From Aurantibacillus circumpalustris (GTDB lineage: Bacteria; Bacteroidota; Bacteroidia; B-17B0; Aurantibacillaceae): DNA of 64,000 nt. Where the stretch lies: assembly GCF_029625215.1 (NCBI RefSeq), contig NZ_CP121197.1, positions 1,550,001 through 1,614,000 of the forward strand, read 5' to 3'. Made by a program: the position numbers and the translations under genes. Below, piece after piece: positions 53,611 through 61,740 of the stretch (its first letter is position 1; every line of letters begins with the position of its first letter). The notes beneath the pieces were generated by a model. The model saw nothing but the letters and a program-made list of their open reading frames with translations, did not search any database and was not told the origin of the DNA.

Positions 53611-54729
53611 TTAGTGTGAAGGTTCTGTTAGGGAGTTGATCAAATTATTATCCACCATAAATATACGGTGTTCTATTTTTTTTTGGTTTAATAATTCATT
53701 CATTCTATCGGCGTGGGTATCTGTAATAAAAACCTGACCGAATTTATCACTACTTACCATTTCAAGTAATTTGGTAAAGCGCGCTTCATCGAGTTTATCA
53801 TACACGTCATCCAATAATAAAAGGGGCTTTGTATTTTTTTGGTTTTTTATAAATTCAAATTGCGCAAGCTTTAGCGCCAATAAAAAAGATTTTTGTTGAC
53901 CCTGTGAGGCATATTTTTTAAGACTAAAATTATTCAGTTTAAAATCGAGGTCATCTTTGTGCGGACCAACAGTTGTATAATTAACAGCCCTATCTCTTGC
54001 CAATGTGGTAAGAAGGCCTGTTTTATAATCTTTTTCTCCCAAACTATTTTCATAATGTATGGCAACTTCTTCTTTGCTTTCGCTTATAAATTTATAATAG
54101 GAATTAAATAAGGGAATAAATTGTTTTAAAAATTCGATACGTATTTCTAGAATACTTCTTCCGTACATCACAAGCTGTTCGTCCCAAATTTCAAGCGTTT
54201 CCGAATCAAAGCTCCTTGTCTCGTAAAAATGTTTTAGTAAGGCATTGCGCTGTTTTAAAACCTGATTGTATGAAATGAGTTTGTCGAGGTAAACCTTATC
54301 GTATTGAGAAATAATTCCATCCAAAAATTTACGTCTTGCTTCACTGCTGTCGTTAATAAGATCAGAATCACTTGGCGAAATCATTACTAATGGAAATTGA
54401 CCAATATGTTCACTTAAACGATCGTATTCCTTTTTATTTTTCTTGAATATTTTTTTTTGATTCCGTTTTATACCGCAATAAACCTCACTTTGTTCCCCAA
54501 CTTTATCAAAAAAGCCCTGGATTACAAAAAAACCCTCGTTGTGTTTTATGTTCTGGCTATCAATAGCAGTAAAAAAGCTCTTACAAAACGACAGGTAATG
54601 AATAGCGTCTAAGAGATTGGTTTTCCCAATGCCATTATTTCCCACAAAACAGTTGATCTTTTCAGAGAATTTTGCCTCAAATTCTGAGTGATTTTTGAAG
54701 TTTATGAGAGATAATTGCTTTAAAAACAT
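53611..54729 (-). CDS. recF: DNA replication and repair protein RecF
   Basis: A 372-residue SMC-like ATPase that loads RecA at DNA gaps. Walker A is FVGNNGIGKTNLLDAIHYL near residue 30; the signature motif reads YASQGQQKSFLLALKLAQ; Walker B is PLLLLDDVYDKLDEAR. Length is normal for RecF. A TATTTTTG box on the minus strand (54738-54745) lies just ahead of the ATG. In this window it is not beside dnaA/dnaN/gyrB, which is common outside the classical oriC cluster. Confidence 0.94.
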   Translation of the reverse strand: MFLKQLSLINFKNHSEFEAKFSEKINCFVGNNGIGKTNLLDAIHYLSFCKSFFTAIDSQNIKHNEGFFVIQGFFDKVGEQSEVYCGIKRNQKKIFKKNKKEYDRLSEHIGQFPLVMISPSDSDLINDSSEARRKFLDGIISQYDKVYLDKLISYNQVLKQRNALLKHFYETRSFDSETLEIWDEQLVMYGRSILEIRIEFLKQFIPLFNSYYKFISESKEEVAIHYENSLGEKDYKTGLLTTLARDRAVNYTTVGPHKDDLDFKLNNFSLKKYASQGQQKSFLLALKLAQFEFIKNQKNTKPLLLLDDVYDKLDEARFTKLLEMVSSDKFGQVFITDTHADRMNELLNQKKIEHRIFMVDNNLINSLTEPSH

Positions 54730-54800
54730 GATTTTTACAAAAATACGCTTATTTTTTAACGCTTTAGGGTATCCAAATTCTGATTTAACAGAAAAAGTGC

Positions 54801-54808
54801 TATCTTCG
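54801..54808 (+). promoter_or_regulatory. Candidate -7 box (TATCTTCG) of the TPR protein gene
   Basis: TATCTTCG followed by CA, a frequent variant of TAnnTTTG, 21 bp before the ATG at 54830. A weak TCTG lies 18 nt upstream. Confidence 0.4.
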
Positions 54809-54829
54809 CAGACTAATTTTTAAGTACAA

Positions 54830-55585
54830 ATGGCTGATTTAAAAGAAGAAACTACTGTTGATAATAACGAACAAAATCAAGTAGAAGAAACAGTTGAAAC
54901 AAAACGACCAATTGACCCAAGCTTACAAGGGATTCAGTTGTTTTATGAGCAAAATAAGAAGATGGTTACCTACTTAGGTGGTGGACTTTTAGTGCTAATT
55001 GGAGCATTTTGCTTTTTCAAATTATATTATTTACCTGAACAAGAAAAGGAAGCGGTTAACGAAATTTTTTGGGCTGAAAACCTTTTTCAAAGGGACAGTT
55101 TTAATATGGCAGTTAAAGGTGGTGCTATGGTAATGTCTGCGGATGGTCAAAAACAAATGAAAGGCTTTGAACAAATCGCTGAAGAATATAGCATGACTAA
55201 AACAGGAAGCCTTGCAAATTATTATGCCGGTATTTGTTATTTACGTACCGGTAACTTTGAGAAAGCAATTGAGTTTTTAGGAAAATACGATGGTAATGAT
55301 GCTACAATTGCTCCGATTGCAATTGGTGCTATTGGCGATTGTAACATGGAATTAAATCGCATAGACGAAGCTGTAAAGTATTATTCAAAAGCCGCAAACA
55401 AAAGCGAGAATGGATTTACTAGCCCACTTTATTTGAAGAAAGCTGGATTTGCAAATGAATTAAATGGAAATTTTTCTGAAGCCTTAAATAATTACGAAAG
55501 AATTAGAAAGGAATTTCCTAAATCTGCTGAAGCTCAGGATATTGATAAAAATATCGCTAAAGTAAAAGCTGAAGGAAATCTATAA
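54830..55585 (+). CDS. Single-pass membrane tetratricopeptide protein (YfgM-like)
   Basis: A 251-residue protein: a charged cytoplasmic N-terminus, one transmembrane helix at about 43-63 (MVTYLGGGLLVLIGAFCFF), then TPR-like helix pairs in the periplasmic part (SLANYYAGICYLRTGNFEKA, IGDCNMELNRIDEAVKYYSK, FANELNGNFSEALNNYERI). The arrangement resembles E. coli YfgM, an ancillary factor of the SecYEG/PpiD interactome. It is followed by a terminator and then ribH. Confidence 0.8.
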   Translation: MADLKEETTVDNNEQNQVEETVETKRPIDPSLQGIQLFYEQNKKMVTYLGGGLLVLIGAFCFFKLYYLPEQEKEAVNEIFWAENLFQRDSFNMAVKGGAMVMSADGQKQMKGFEQIAEEYSMTKTGSLANYYAGICYLRTGNFEKAIEFLGKYDGNDATIAPIAIGAIGDCNMELNRIDEAVKYYSKAANKSENGFTSPLYLKKAGFANELNGNFSEALNNYERIRKEFPKSAEAQDIDKNIAKVKAEGNL

Positions 55586-55607
55586 TAATCATTAAAATAA
55601 TAATAAG

Positions 55608-55634
55608 AAGTCTGCTTTTACGCAGACTTTTTAG
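55608..55634 (+). terminator. Rho-independent terminator between the TPR gene and ribH
   Basis: AAGTCTGC (55608-55615) pairs with GCAGACTT (55622-55629) around a 6-nt loop, followed by T residues. ribH therefore probably needs its own promoter or read-through. Confidence 0.75.
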
Positions 55635-55645
55635 TTTAGAATAAG

Positions 55646-56164
55646 ATGAGCAGTGTAAATAAAAATTTATCGGATGTAGAAGGAAGTAATATTCCGGATG
55701 CGAAAACGTTCAAGTTTGGTGTCGTTTATTCTGAATGGAATTACGAAATCACCAATGCTTTAAAAGATGGCGCCGTAAAAACACTCGTACAGAATGGCGC
55801 CCTTAGCGAAAACATTATTATTAAAGAAGTCCCAGGTAGTTTTGAGCTAACCTTAGGTGCACAATACTTAGCAGAGTATTCAAATGTAGATGCTATAATT
55901 TGCTTAGGCTGTGTTATTCAGGGCGAAACACGTCATTTTGATTTTATTTGTGATGCAGTGGCCAAAGGCATTACAGACTTAAATATAAAATACAATATCC
56001 CTGTTATTTTTGGTGTGCTTACACCTAATAATCAACAACAAGCTATTGATAGAGCAGGAGGAAAGCACGGCAACAAAGGCGATGAAGCCGCAGTTACGGC
56101 TATTAAAATGCTCGGACTTAAAAACAGTTTTAAGTCAAGTAAATCTGTTGGCTTTTCGCGATAA
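55646..56164 (+). CDS. ribH: 6,7-dimethyl-8-ribityllumazine synthase
   Basis: A 172-residue enzyme of riboflavin synthesis that condenses 5-amino-6-ribitylaminouracil with dihydroxybutanone phosphate. Motifs: VVYSEWNYEIT, VPGSFELTLGAQYLA, CLGCVIQGETRHFDFICD (catalytic His) and PVIFGVLTPNNQQQAIDRAGG. Length is usual for bacterial lumazine synthase, with a short N-terminal extension. Confidence 0.95.
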   Translation: MSSVNKNLSDVEGSNIPDAKTFKFGVVYSEWNYEITNALKDGAVKTLVQNGALSENIIIKEVPGSFELTLGAQYLAEYSNVDAIICLGCVIQGETRHFDFICDAVAKGITDLNIKYNIPVIFGVLTPNNQQQAIDRAGGKHGNKGDEAAVTAIKMLGLKNSFKSSKSVGFSR

Positions 56165-56219
56165 ACTCAATCAGAAAAATTTCTTTTCCTTATTAAAATA
56201 ATTTGAAAGAATATTTATT

Positions 56220-57707
56220 CTAGAAATTATCCTCTTTATCAAAATTTAAATTTTGATTCATTAAGGATCCAAAATAATCTTTGAAACTTACACCTTCCAC
56301 CAGCTTGTTTTTGCTAAGCAGAGAATGTTCTGCTAAGCCGTGAAGAACGAATTCCATAAGAGTAATTTTTTCGGCACCTTTTAGTTTAGGGTAGTATTTC
56401 GATACAAGTTCTTCCAATCCTTCTACAAAATTTAATGCCGAAGTATACACCTCGTCTTTTTCTTTATCAAGTAAGTCGAGTATATTATTTTGCGAAAACC
56501 ATTCTACGATTTCGGTGTATTCAGAAGCTTCTTTTTTACGTTTTAGTTTTGCAGGATCAGGAAATAACTGAATAAATAAATTGCGAATGGCTAGGCTAAT
56601 TAAATTTTGCGCAATCACGGCGGGACCTTCTTGTTCGCCTTCATACACCAACTCAATTTTTCCGTTTATGGCAGGAATAGCACCATAAAGGTCGCTGATA
56701 CGTGCAAAAGTGTAAGGTTGTTTATTGTTTAAGAAACGTAATTCCGCAGTACTAATTAAACTCTCGTAAGCACTTATTGTTAAACGTGCACTCACACCAC
56801 TTTTTGAATCCACAAACTCACTGGTTCTCGCTTCAATAGCTATTTGTTCAACAAGGTTTTTTAGAATTTCAGGAACTTCAATTTTTTGTTGCTCCTTATT
56901 TAAACGTGCTTGATCCTGCGTAATTTGTTTAGAATATTCAACTGATTTTGGATAATGGGTCAATATCTGTGAACCAATTCTGTCTTTTAATGGGGTTACA
57001 ATGCTTCCACGATTGGTATAATCTTCTGGATTGGCGGTGAATACAAATTGAAGATCTAAAGGAATTCTCAAATTAAAACCTCTTATCTGCACATCGCCTT
57101 CTTGCAAAATATTAAATAGTGCAACTTGCAGACGCGCCTGTAAATCGGGAAGTTCATTAATAACAAAAATAAAACGGTTACTGCGCGGAATGAGTCCGTA
57201 ATGAATCACGTTTTCGTCTGAAAAAGACAATTTTAAATTAGCAGCTTTAATAGGATCAAGATCACCAATTAAATCAGCTACACTTACATCGGGTGTTGCG
57301 AGTTTTTCTGCGAAACGATCGGCTCTGTGTATCCAGCTTATTGGTGTTTCATCTTTTTTCTCTGCAATAAGTTTTTTCGCAAAATTAGAGATGGGCTGCA
57401 AAGGGTCGTCGTTTAAAGGACTTCCGGCAATAACCGGAATGTATTCATCGAGTAAATTCACCAATTGCCTTGCCATTTTTGTTTTGGCCTGACCTCTTAA
57501 TCCTAAAAACAAAATATTGTGACGGCTTAAAATGGCGCGCTGCAATTCAGGTATTACGGTTTCTTCGTAACCGAAAATACCTTCAAAAATTTCTTCGTTC
57601 TTTTTAAGTTTGGTGATTAGATTTTCGCGTAACTCATCTTTAATACTTAAAAATTTGTATCCCGATTTTTTTAATTCTCCAAGCGTTTTTATTTTTGGTT
57701 GACTCAT
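56220..57707 (-). CDS. MoxR/RavA-like AAA+ ATPase
   Basis: A 495-residue AAA+ ATPase related to magnesium chelatase subunit I. Walker A is FLGLRGQAKTKMARQLVNLL near residue 70, Walker B FIFVINELPDLQARLQVALF, sensor/arginine regions around FTANPEDYTNRGSIVTPLKDRIG. It follows the VWA protein by 38 bp on the minus strand. In such pairs (RavA-ViaA, MoxR-VWA) the ATPase acts as a chaperone for metalloenzymes or protein complexes together with its VWA partner; the client here is unknown. Confidence 0.88.
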   Translation of the reverse strand: MSQPKIKTLGELKKSGYKFLSIKDELRENLITKLKKNEEIFEGIFGYEETVIPELQRAILSRHNILFLGLRGQAKTKMARQLVNLLDEYIPVIAGSPLNDDPLQPISNFAKKLIAEKKDETPISWIHRADRFAEKLATPDVSVADLIGDLDPIKAANLKLSFSDENVIHYGLIPRSNRFIFVINELPDLQARLQVALFNILQEGDVQIRGFNLRIPLDLQFVFTANPEDYTNRGSIVTPLKDRIGSQILTHYPKSVEYSKQITQDQARLNKEQQKIEVPEILKNLVEQIAIEARTSEFVDSKSGVSARLTISAYESLISTAELRFLNNKQPYTFARISDLYGAIPAINGKIELVYEGEQEGPAVIAQNLISLAIRNLFIQLFPDPAKLKRKKEASEYTEIVEWFSQNNILDLLDKEKDEVYTSALNFVEGLEELVSKYYPKLKGAEKITLMEFVLHGLAEHSLLSKNKLVEGVSFKDYFGSLMNQNLNFDKEDNF

Positions 57708-57745
57708 AGCCTAATTTTTTATTTCGTGTTACCCGTTTAAGACGA

Positions 57746-58840
57746 TTAAATTTTTTTACTCTTTTTATTTGTATAATCTCTAAAAATCATTTCACCAAGT
57801 CCTTTAAGTCCTGTAAAATAAGCTTTTCCTTGATTGGCTTCTGTAAATTCATCTATAAAACTTTTTAAATAATTATCGCTTGCAACCATAAAAGTAGTTA
57901 CTTCAATTTTGCTTCGTTTACAAGAAGCAGCAAGTGTTAAACATTTATTTACAATGCGACGATCTAAGCCATTACTGTTTTTATAGTAGGTTCCATTTTC
58001 TTTTATACAAGACGGCTTACCATCTGTGATCATAAAAATATGTTTGTTAGTGGCTTTCTTTTTTCTAAGAATCGACATGGCTAGTTCAAGCCCTGCAACC
58101 GTATTCGTGTGATAAGGACCCACTTGTAAATAAGGAAGATCTTTCAACTGAATTGGCCAGGCATCATCTCCAAAAACAATGATATCAAGACTGTCTTTAG
58201 GATAATTTCGTTTTACCATTTCGGCCATAGCCATTGCTACCATTTTTGCAGGAGTAATTCTATCTTCTCCATAAAGTATCATGCTATGGCTAATGTCAAT
58301 CATTAAAACAGTTGCTGTTTGTGTTTTAAATTCTTGTTCGCCCACCAAAAGATCATTTTCAGTAAGATGAAAATTATCAAGGCCGTGATTAATCTGCGCC
58401 TGCTTCAACGATTCAATCATTGAAATACTTTGCGGGGAATCACCAAATTCATAAGCTCTCAAATCCATGCTTATTTCTTCACCATTTTTACCAGTAAACT
58501 TTGTTTTGTGGTTTCCTGGCGCGCCCTTTTTTAGTTTCCCGAAAATGTGTTCTAGTGCATTGGAACGAATAGCTTGTTCCGTTTTTGGTGTAATCGATAA
58601 ACCACCTGTCCCATCTTTTTTTTCTTTCAGGTAACCACGCTTTTTTAAATCGTTCACAAAATCATCAAAGGTATAATCGTTGTTGGTAAGCTCGTATTCT
58701 TTGTCAAGTTGTTTAAACCAATCAAGCGCCTCTTCAACATCTCCACTAGTATGCGTTATGAGCTGTTTAAAAATAGTAAACAATTCATCAAACTTAGATT
58801 TTGGATCGGCTAGAAAATTTTTGAATCTATATCCTGACAC
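57746..58840 (-). CDS. VWA-domain protein, partner of the MoxR-like ATPase
   Basis: A 364-residue protein whose C-terminal half is a von Willebrand factor A domain with an intact MIDAS: DISHS in TATVLMIDISHSM, a Thr/Asn in HTNTVAGL and ITDGKPS. The N-terminal half (1 to about 160) is helical with no recognised domain. There is no signal peptide, so it is cytoplasmic. It is the first gene of the unit with the AAA+ ATPase, as in ViaA/RavA pairs. Confidence 0.87.
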   Translation of the reverse strand: MSGYRFKNFLADPKSKFDELFTIFKQLITHTSGDVEEALDWFKQLDKEYELTNNDYTFDDFVNDLKKRGYLKEKKDGTGGLSITPKTEQAIRSNALEHIFGKLKKGAPGNHKTKFTGKNGEEISMDLRAYEFGDSPQSISMIESLKQAQINHGLDNFHLTENDLLVGEQEFKTQTATVLMIDISHSMILYGEDRITPAKMVAMAMAEMVKRNYPKDSLDIIVFGDDAWPIQLKDLPYLQVGPYHTNTVAGLELAMSILRKKKATNKHIFMITDGKPSCIKENGTYYKNSNGLDRRIVNKCLTLAASCKRSKIEVTTFMVASDNYLKSFIDEFTEANQGKAYFTGLKGLGEMIFRDYTNKKSKKI

Positions 58841-58919
58841 GTTTTTAAAACAATTTTTGTTGTCTAAAGTTCAGTATTAATTGACAAAACTAATGTTAAT
58901 TAAGATAAAAATTAGAGCT

Positions 58920-59369
58920 TTATTTTTTAGGAAGATTGCTAAACTGCCCTGTAAGTGAGCCTCCGTTTCCATCTAAAGAACAGTTAAAAGTTCCTGCAAG
59001 TGTAGTTCCCGAATTTTCTGTTATGGTTACAGAGCCTGATTTGCCGTTAAAGTTTGCAGAGCCATTATTGTACTCTAAAGTAATGCCATTTGCTGGAGAA
59101 ATCGCGTGCGAGCCCTTGTTTAGATCTTCTAAAATAATATCAATTGCTGTAGCACCTGTTTTTATAGCTATAATCTCGTTGTAAGCAGAAATACAGTAAC
59201 CGTCGCTTGCATCAATTGTGGATCCTCCATTTATTGACCAGGTAAATTTAACTTGTGAGGCAACAGGCGGTTCTTCTTCAGGTTCGTTCGTTTCTTTTGC
59301 ACAAGCAATAATTAGTGACATCATAACAATAGTTAATGCCGTAAATAAAAAGAAGCGATTGTTTTTCAT
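58920..59369 (-). CDS. Hypothetical lipoprotein
   Basis: A 149-residue lipoprotein with lipobox LIIAC (C23), followed by a Glu/Pro-rich spacer (ETNEPEEEPP) and a beta-rich domain with repeating Gly/Ser strands (SITFTW-like VKFTWSINGGSTID, SGSVTITENSGTTLAGTF, GQFSNLPKK). This resembles many small Bacteroidota outer-membrane lipoproteins of unknown function. Confidence 0.7.
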   Translation of the reverse strand: MKNNRFFLFTALTIVMMSLIIACAKETNEPEEEPPVASQVKFTWSINGGSTIDASDGYCISAYNEIIAIKTGATAIDIILEDLNKGSHAISPANGITLEYNNGSANFNGKSGSVTITENSGTTLAGTFNCSLDGNGGSLTGQFSNLPKK

Positions 59370-59402
59370 AAAGCTAATTTAGTAAAAAGGAGGTTGGAAA
59401 GT

Positions 59403-59981
59403 TTAAGAATTTTCGACAATAATTTCATAACGCTGAAGTAATGACGGCAAGCTGCTAAGCATAAATTTCGCTCTTCTAATTTTATTTAATTCGGGGTCTA
59501 TAATAAAATTATGACAGCTTCTTAAATCAACACCGCTTAAATTTGTATTTGAAAACAAGGCCTCATAGAAATCACAATTATCAAGCTTGCTTTTTGAAAG
59601 ATCTGCCTGCGTAAAGTTTCCATTATGAATTTTGCAGGCTTTAAAAGTACTGCTATTCATTTTCTTTTTGTCGAAAGAGGCATAATCTAAATTGCAATTT
59701 TCAAAATGGACTTCAAATCCAAAATCTTTAGCGTTTGCAAAATTCAATCCAAGTAATTTACAATCTATAAACCAACAGTTTTGGAAAATAGATTGGTTAG
59801 TCTTTAAGTTACTGAGGTTTGTATTTTTAAAAACACAGTCCCTAAAAATCAAATGTGATAGATCATGAAATGTACAAGTTTTAAATTCGCAGTTTTCGAA
59901 TTCCCTTCTATCATTATGCTCGCTGGAAAAGTCTGTGTTAGAAAAAAACTCCTCTATCTTTTTGATTTTATTTTTATTCAT
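59403..59981 (-). CDS. Pentapeptide repeat protein
   Basis: A 192-residue protein of pentapeptide repeats (pattern A(D/N)LXX): HDLSHLIFRDCVFKNTNLSN, LKTNQSIFQNCWF, FTQADLSKSKLDNCDFYEAL, NTNLSGVDLRSC. The right-handed quadrilateral beta-helix with two blocks and a C-terminal tail (IDPELNKIRRAKFMLSSLPS) resembles Qnr-like proteins that protect gyrase, but there is no evidence here of quinolone resistance. Cytoplasmic. Confidence 0.82.
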   Translation of the reverse strand: MNKNKIKKIEEFFSNTDFSSEHNDRREFENCEFKTCTFHDLSHLIFRDCVFKNTNLSNLKTNQSIFQNCWFIDCKLLGLNFANAKDFGFEVHFENCNLDYASFDKKKMNSSTFKACKIHNGNFTQADLSKSKLDNCDFYEALFSNTNLSGVDLRSCHNFIIDPELNKIRRAKFMLSSLPSLLQRYEIIVENS

Positions 59982-60020
59982 TATTATTGGCTCTGGATGT
60001 TTGAACTAAAAACAGTATTC

Positions 60021-60638
60021 TTATTTTTTTACGTATTTCCAATTGCGTATTTTTCCTTCACTCATCCATTCTATGGCGGTTGCGAGTCTTGTATTTCGGG
60101 TTTCTTCCGTTTTGGCTTCTGTAACCCAAAGCACGTATTCTTTTTTATTGGTCGGGCTAAAAGCTTCAAATGTTTTTAATGCTTTTTTGTTTTTGCCAAG
60201 GGTCTTTGTAAAATAATCAGGAATAATAAGTTCTTTCGTTTTTGCTTGTTTTGTTTTAGGGGATAATTTAATGCCTTGCTCATTAAGCTTCATGGCGTTT
60301 TTTATGTACTTGATCAATACAGAGTCTTTTGGAAGGTCTTTTAAAGAAGTGATTCTACCTAAATGCCCCATAGCCTTTTCGGTTTTAGCCATCCCAATAA
60401 GCGTTTTTGAATCTTTCATCAGAGCGGCTTTCCAGAAACCAATAGCACAGTGCTGTTTAAATGAAGCAATGCCGCACAAGGGACCATTTTGGTAATCAAA
60501 GTGTGGAAAACCCCATTTAACAGTTTCTTCAACTAAGGGACAGGCCTTGTGGACGAGCATGCGGAAATGAATGAGAATGGGTTTTGCAAAATTGGCAGAC
60601 TTTGTTATGTATGCATCTATTCTCGCGTCTTTTTTCAT
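60021..60638 (-). CDS. YdeI-like (DUF1801 / bacteriocin-protection) protein
   Basis: A 205-residue protein: an N-terminal DUF1801-like domain (IDAYITKSANFAKPILIHFR, CPLVEETVKWGFPHFDYQNG) and a C-terminal YdeI region (IPDYFTKTLGKNKKALKTFE and YVLWVTEAKTEETR). The DUF1801 fold is linked to iron or small-molecule handling and the YdeI family to bacteriocin protection in some bacteria; neither is established here. Monocistronic. Confidence 0.8.
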   Translation of the reverse strand: MKKDARIDAYITKSANFAKPILIHFRMLVHKACPLVEETVKWGFPHFDYQNGPLCGIASFKQHCAIGFWKAALMKDSKTLIGMAKTEKAMGHLGRITSLKDLPKDSVLIKYIKNAMKLNEQGIKLSPKTKQAKTKELIIPDYFTKTLGKNKKALKTFEAFSPTNKKEYVLWVTEAKTEETRNTRLATAIEWMSEGKIRNWKYVKK

Positions 60639-60769
60639 GTTATAAAATTAATTTTCAAATATAAAAGTAAGGTTACTAAAATCCTTCCGAATAACGATTC
60701 AGTTTGTTAATTTTTCATTTTTGGTACAATAATTGCTTTACTTAGCACAAATTAATTTAAAATCTTCTT

Positions 60770-61216
60770 ATGAAACACACTGCAATTTTAACAAGGTTTT
60801 TTATTTTAAGCACCGTGTTTTTTTGTTTGATTTTAACATCGTGTAAAAAAGAAGAAATTCCCGGACCAAAGGGTGCGCCTGGTGATCCGGGTGGGGGTGG
60901 AAACGCTACTATAAGTAATAGTGCAATTTTTACGATTGCTACAACTCATTGGAAGGCTAATGCTGATTCTTCAGCTTGGGTGTATAGTATCTCTTCGTCA
61001 CTGGTTACACAGGATATTGTGGATAAGGGTGTTGTAAAGGCTTATGTATTGAGAGATGAGTCTTGGTGGGAGTTACCCTTTACTCAAGGAGATTTATTCA
61101 CACAATTTGGTTTTGTGGTGGGTAAAGTAAATTTGGAATTTGTTGATATTCATGGTGGATTACCTTTGAGACCTGTTACATCACAATACCGCATAGTTGT
61201 TCTTTCAGGGAGTTAA
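60770..61216 (+). CDS. Lipoprotein with short collagen-like motif (copy 1)
   Basis: A 148-residue lipoprotein with lipobox LTSC (C25), directly followed by a short Gly-X-Y stretch (GPKGAPGDPGGGG), then a beta-rich domain of about 100 residues (ISSSLVTQDIVDKGVVKAYV, YRIVVLSGS). It is a clear paralogue of the next gene in layout and sequence (SQYRIVVLS versus NYRIVIFS). Proteins with this layout are frequent in Bacteroidota; the function is unknown. Confidence 0.78.
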   Translation: MKHTAILTRFFILSTVFFCLILTSCKKEEIPGPKGAPGDPGGGGNATISNSAIFTIATTHWKANADSSAWVYSISSSLVTQDIVDKGVVKAYVLRDESWWELPFTQGDLFTQFGFVVGKVNLEFVDIHGGLPLRPVTSQYRIVVLSGS

Positions 61217-61280
61217 GAACTCAAGCGAGTTCAAATAGGAATGCAAATAAAAAAATACAACCTAAAAATAAATTAAGGCT

Positions 61281-61727
61281 ATGTACACTATAAGATCAGC
61301 ACGAACAATTATTCCAATTTCCATTTTGGTGCTTTTATTTATGTTTACTGCCTGTAAAAAATATGTAGCGGGGCCACAGGGAGATCCAGGTACGCCCGGG
61401 AAGGCAGGTAATTTAACACAAATAAATATTAATCCTATAAAGGTTAGTACTTTTTCCTGGACATTTAAGAGTAATACCTTTTCCTGGGAAACAACAATCT
61501 ACGTGGGTGAAATTTCGAAAGACGTTATTGAAAAGGGAGAAGTTAAAGTATACCTTGACCTCAATGATCAATGGAATGCTTTGCCTTATGGTAAGAATTA
61601 TATTTTTACTCAGTACAGTATTTCCGAGAACTTAATTAAATTAAATACTTCGCATATTCATGGCGGCGAGCCTTCTAGACCACTCGATGCAAATTACAGA
61701 ATTGTTATTTTTTCACCAGCACAATAA
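61281..61727 (+). CDS. Lipoprotein with short collagen-like motif (copy 2)
   Basis: A 148-residue lipoprotein with lipobox FTAC (C25), a Gly-X-Y stretch (GPQGDPGTPGKAG), then a beta-rich domain (TIYVGEISKDVIEKGEVKVYL, NALPYGKNYIFTQYSIS, DANYRIVIFSP). Same length and order as copy 1, 64 bp upstream; a tandem duplication followed by divergence is the simplest reading. A short GAACTC/GAGTTC hairpin (61217-61232) lies between them. Convergent with the radical SAM gene. Confidence 0.78.
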   Translation: MYTIRSARTIIPISILVLLFMFTACKKYVAGPQGDPGTPGKAGNLTQININPIKVSTFSWTFKSNTFSWETTIYVGEISKDVIEKGEVKVYLDLNDQWNALPYGKNYIFTQYSISENLIKLNTSHIHGGEPSRPLDANYRIVIFSPAQ

Positions 61728-61740
61728 CACCTGGTTCTAA

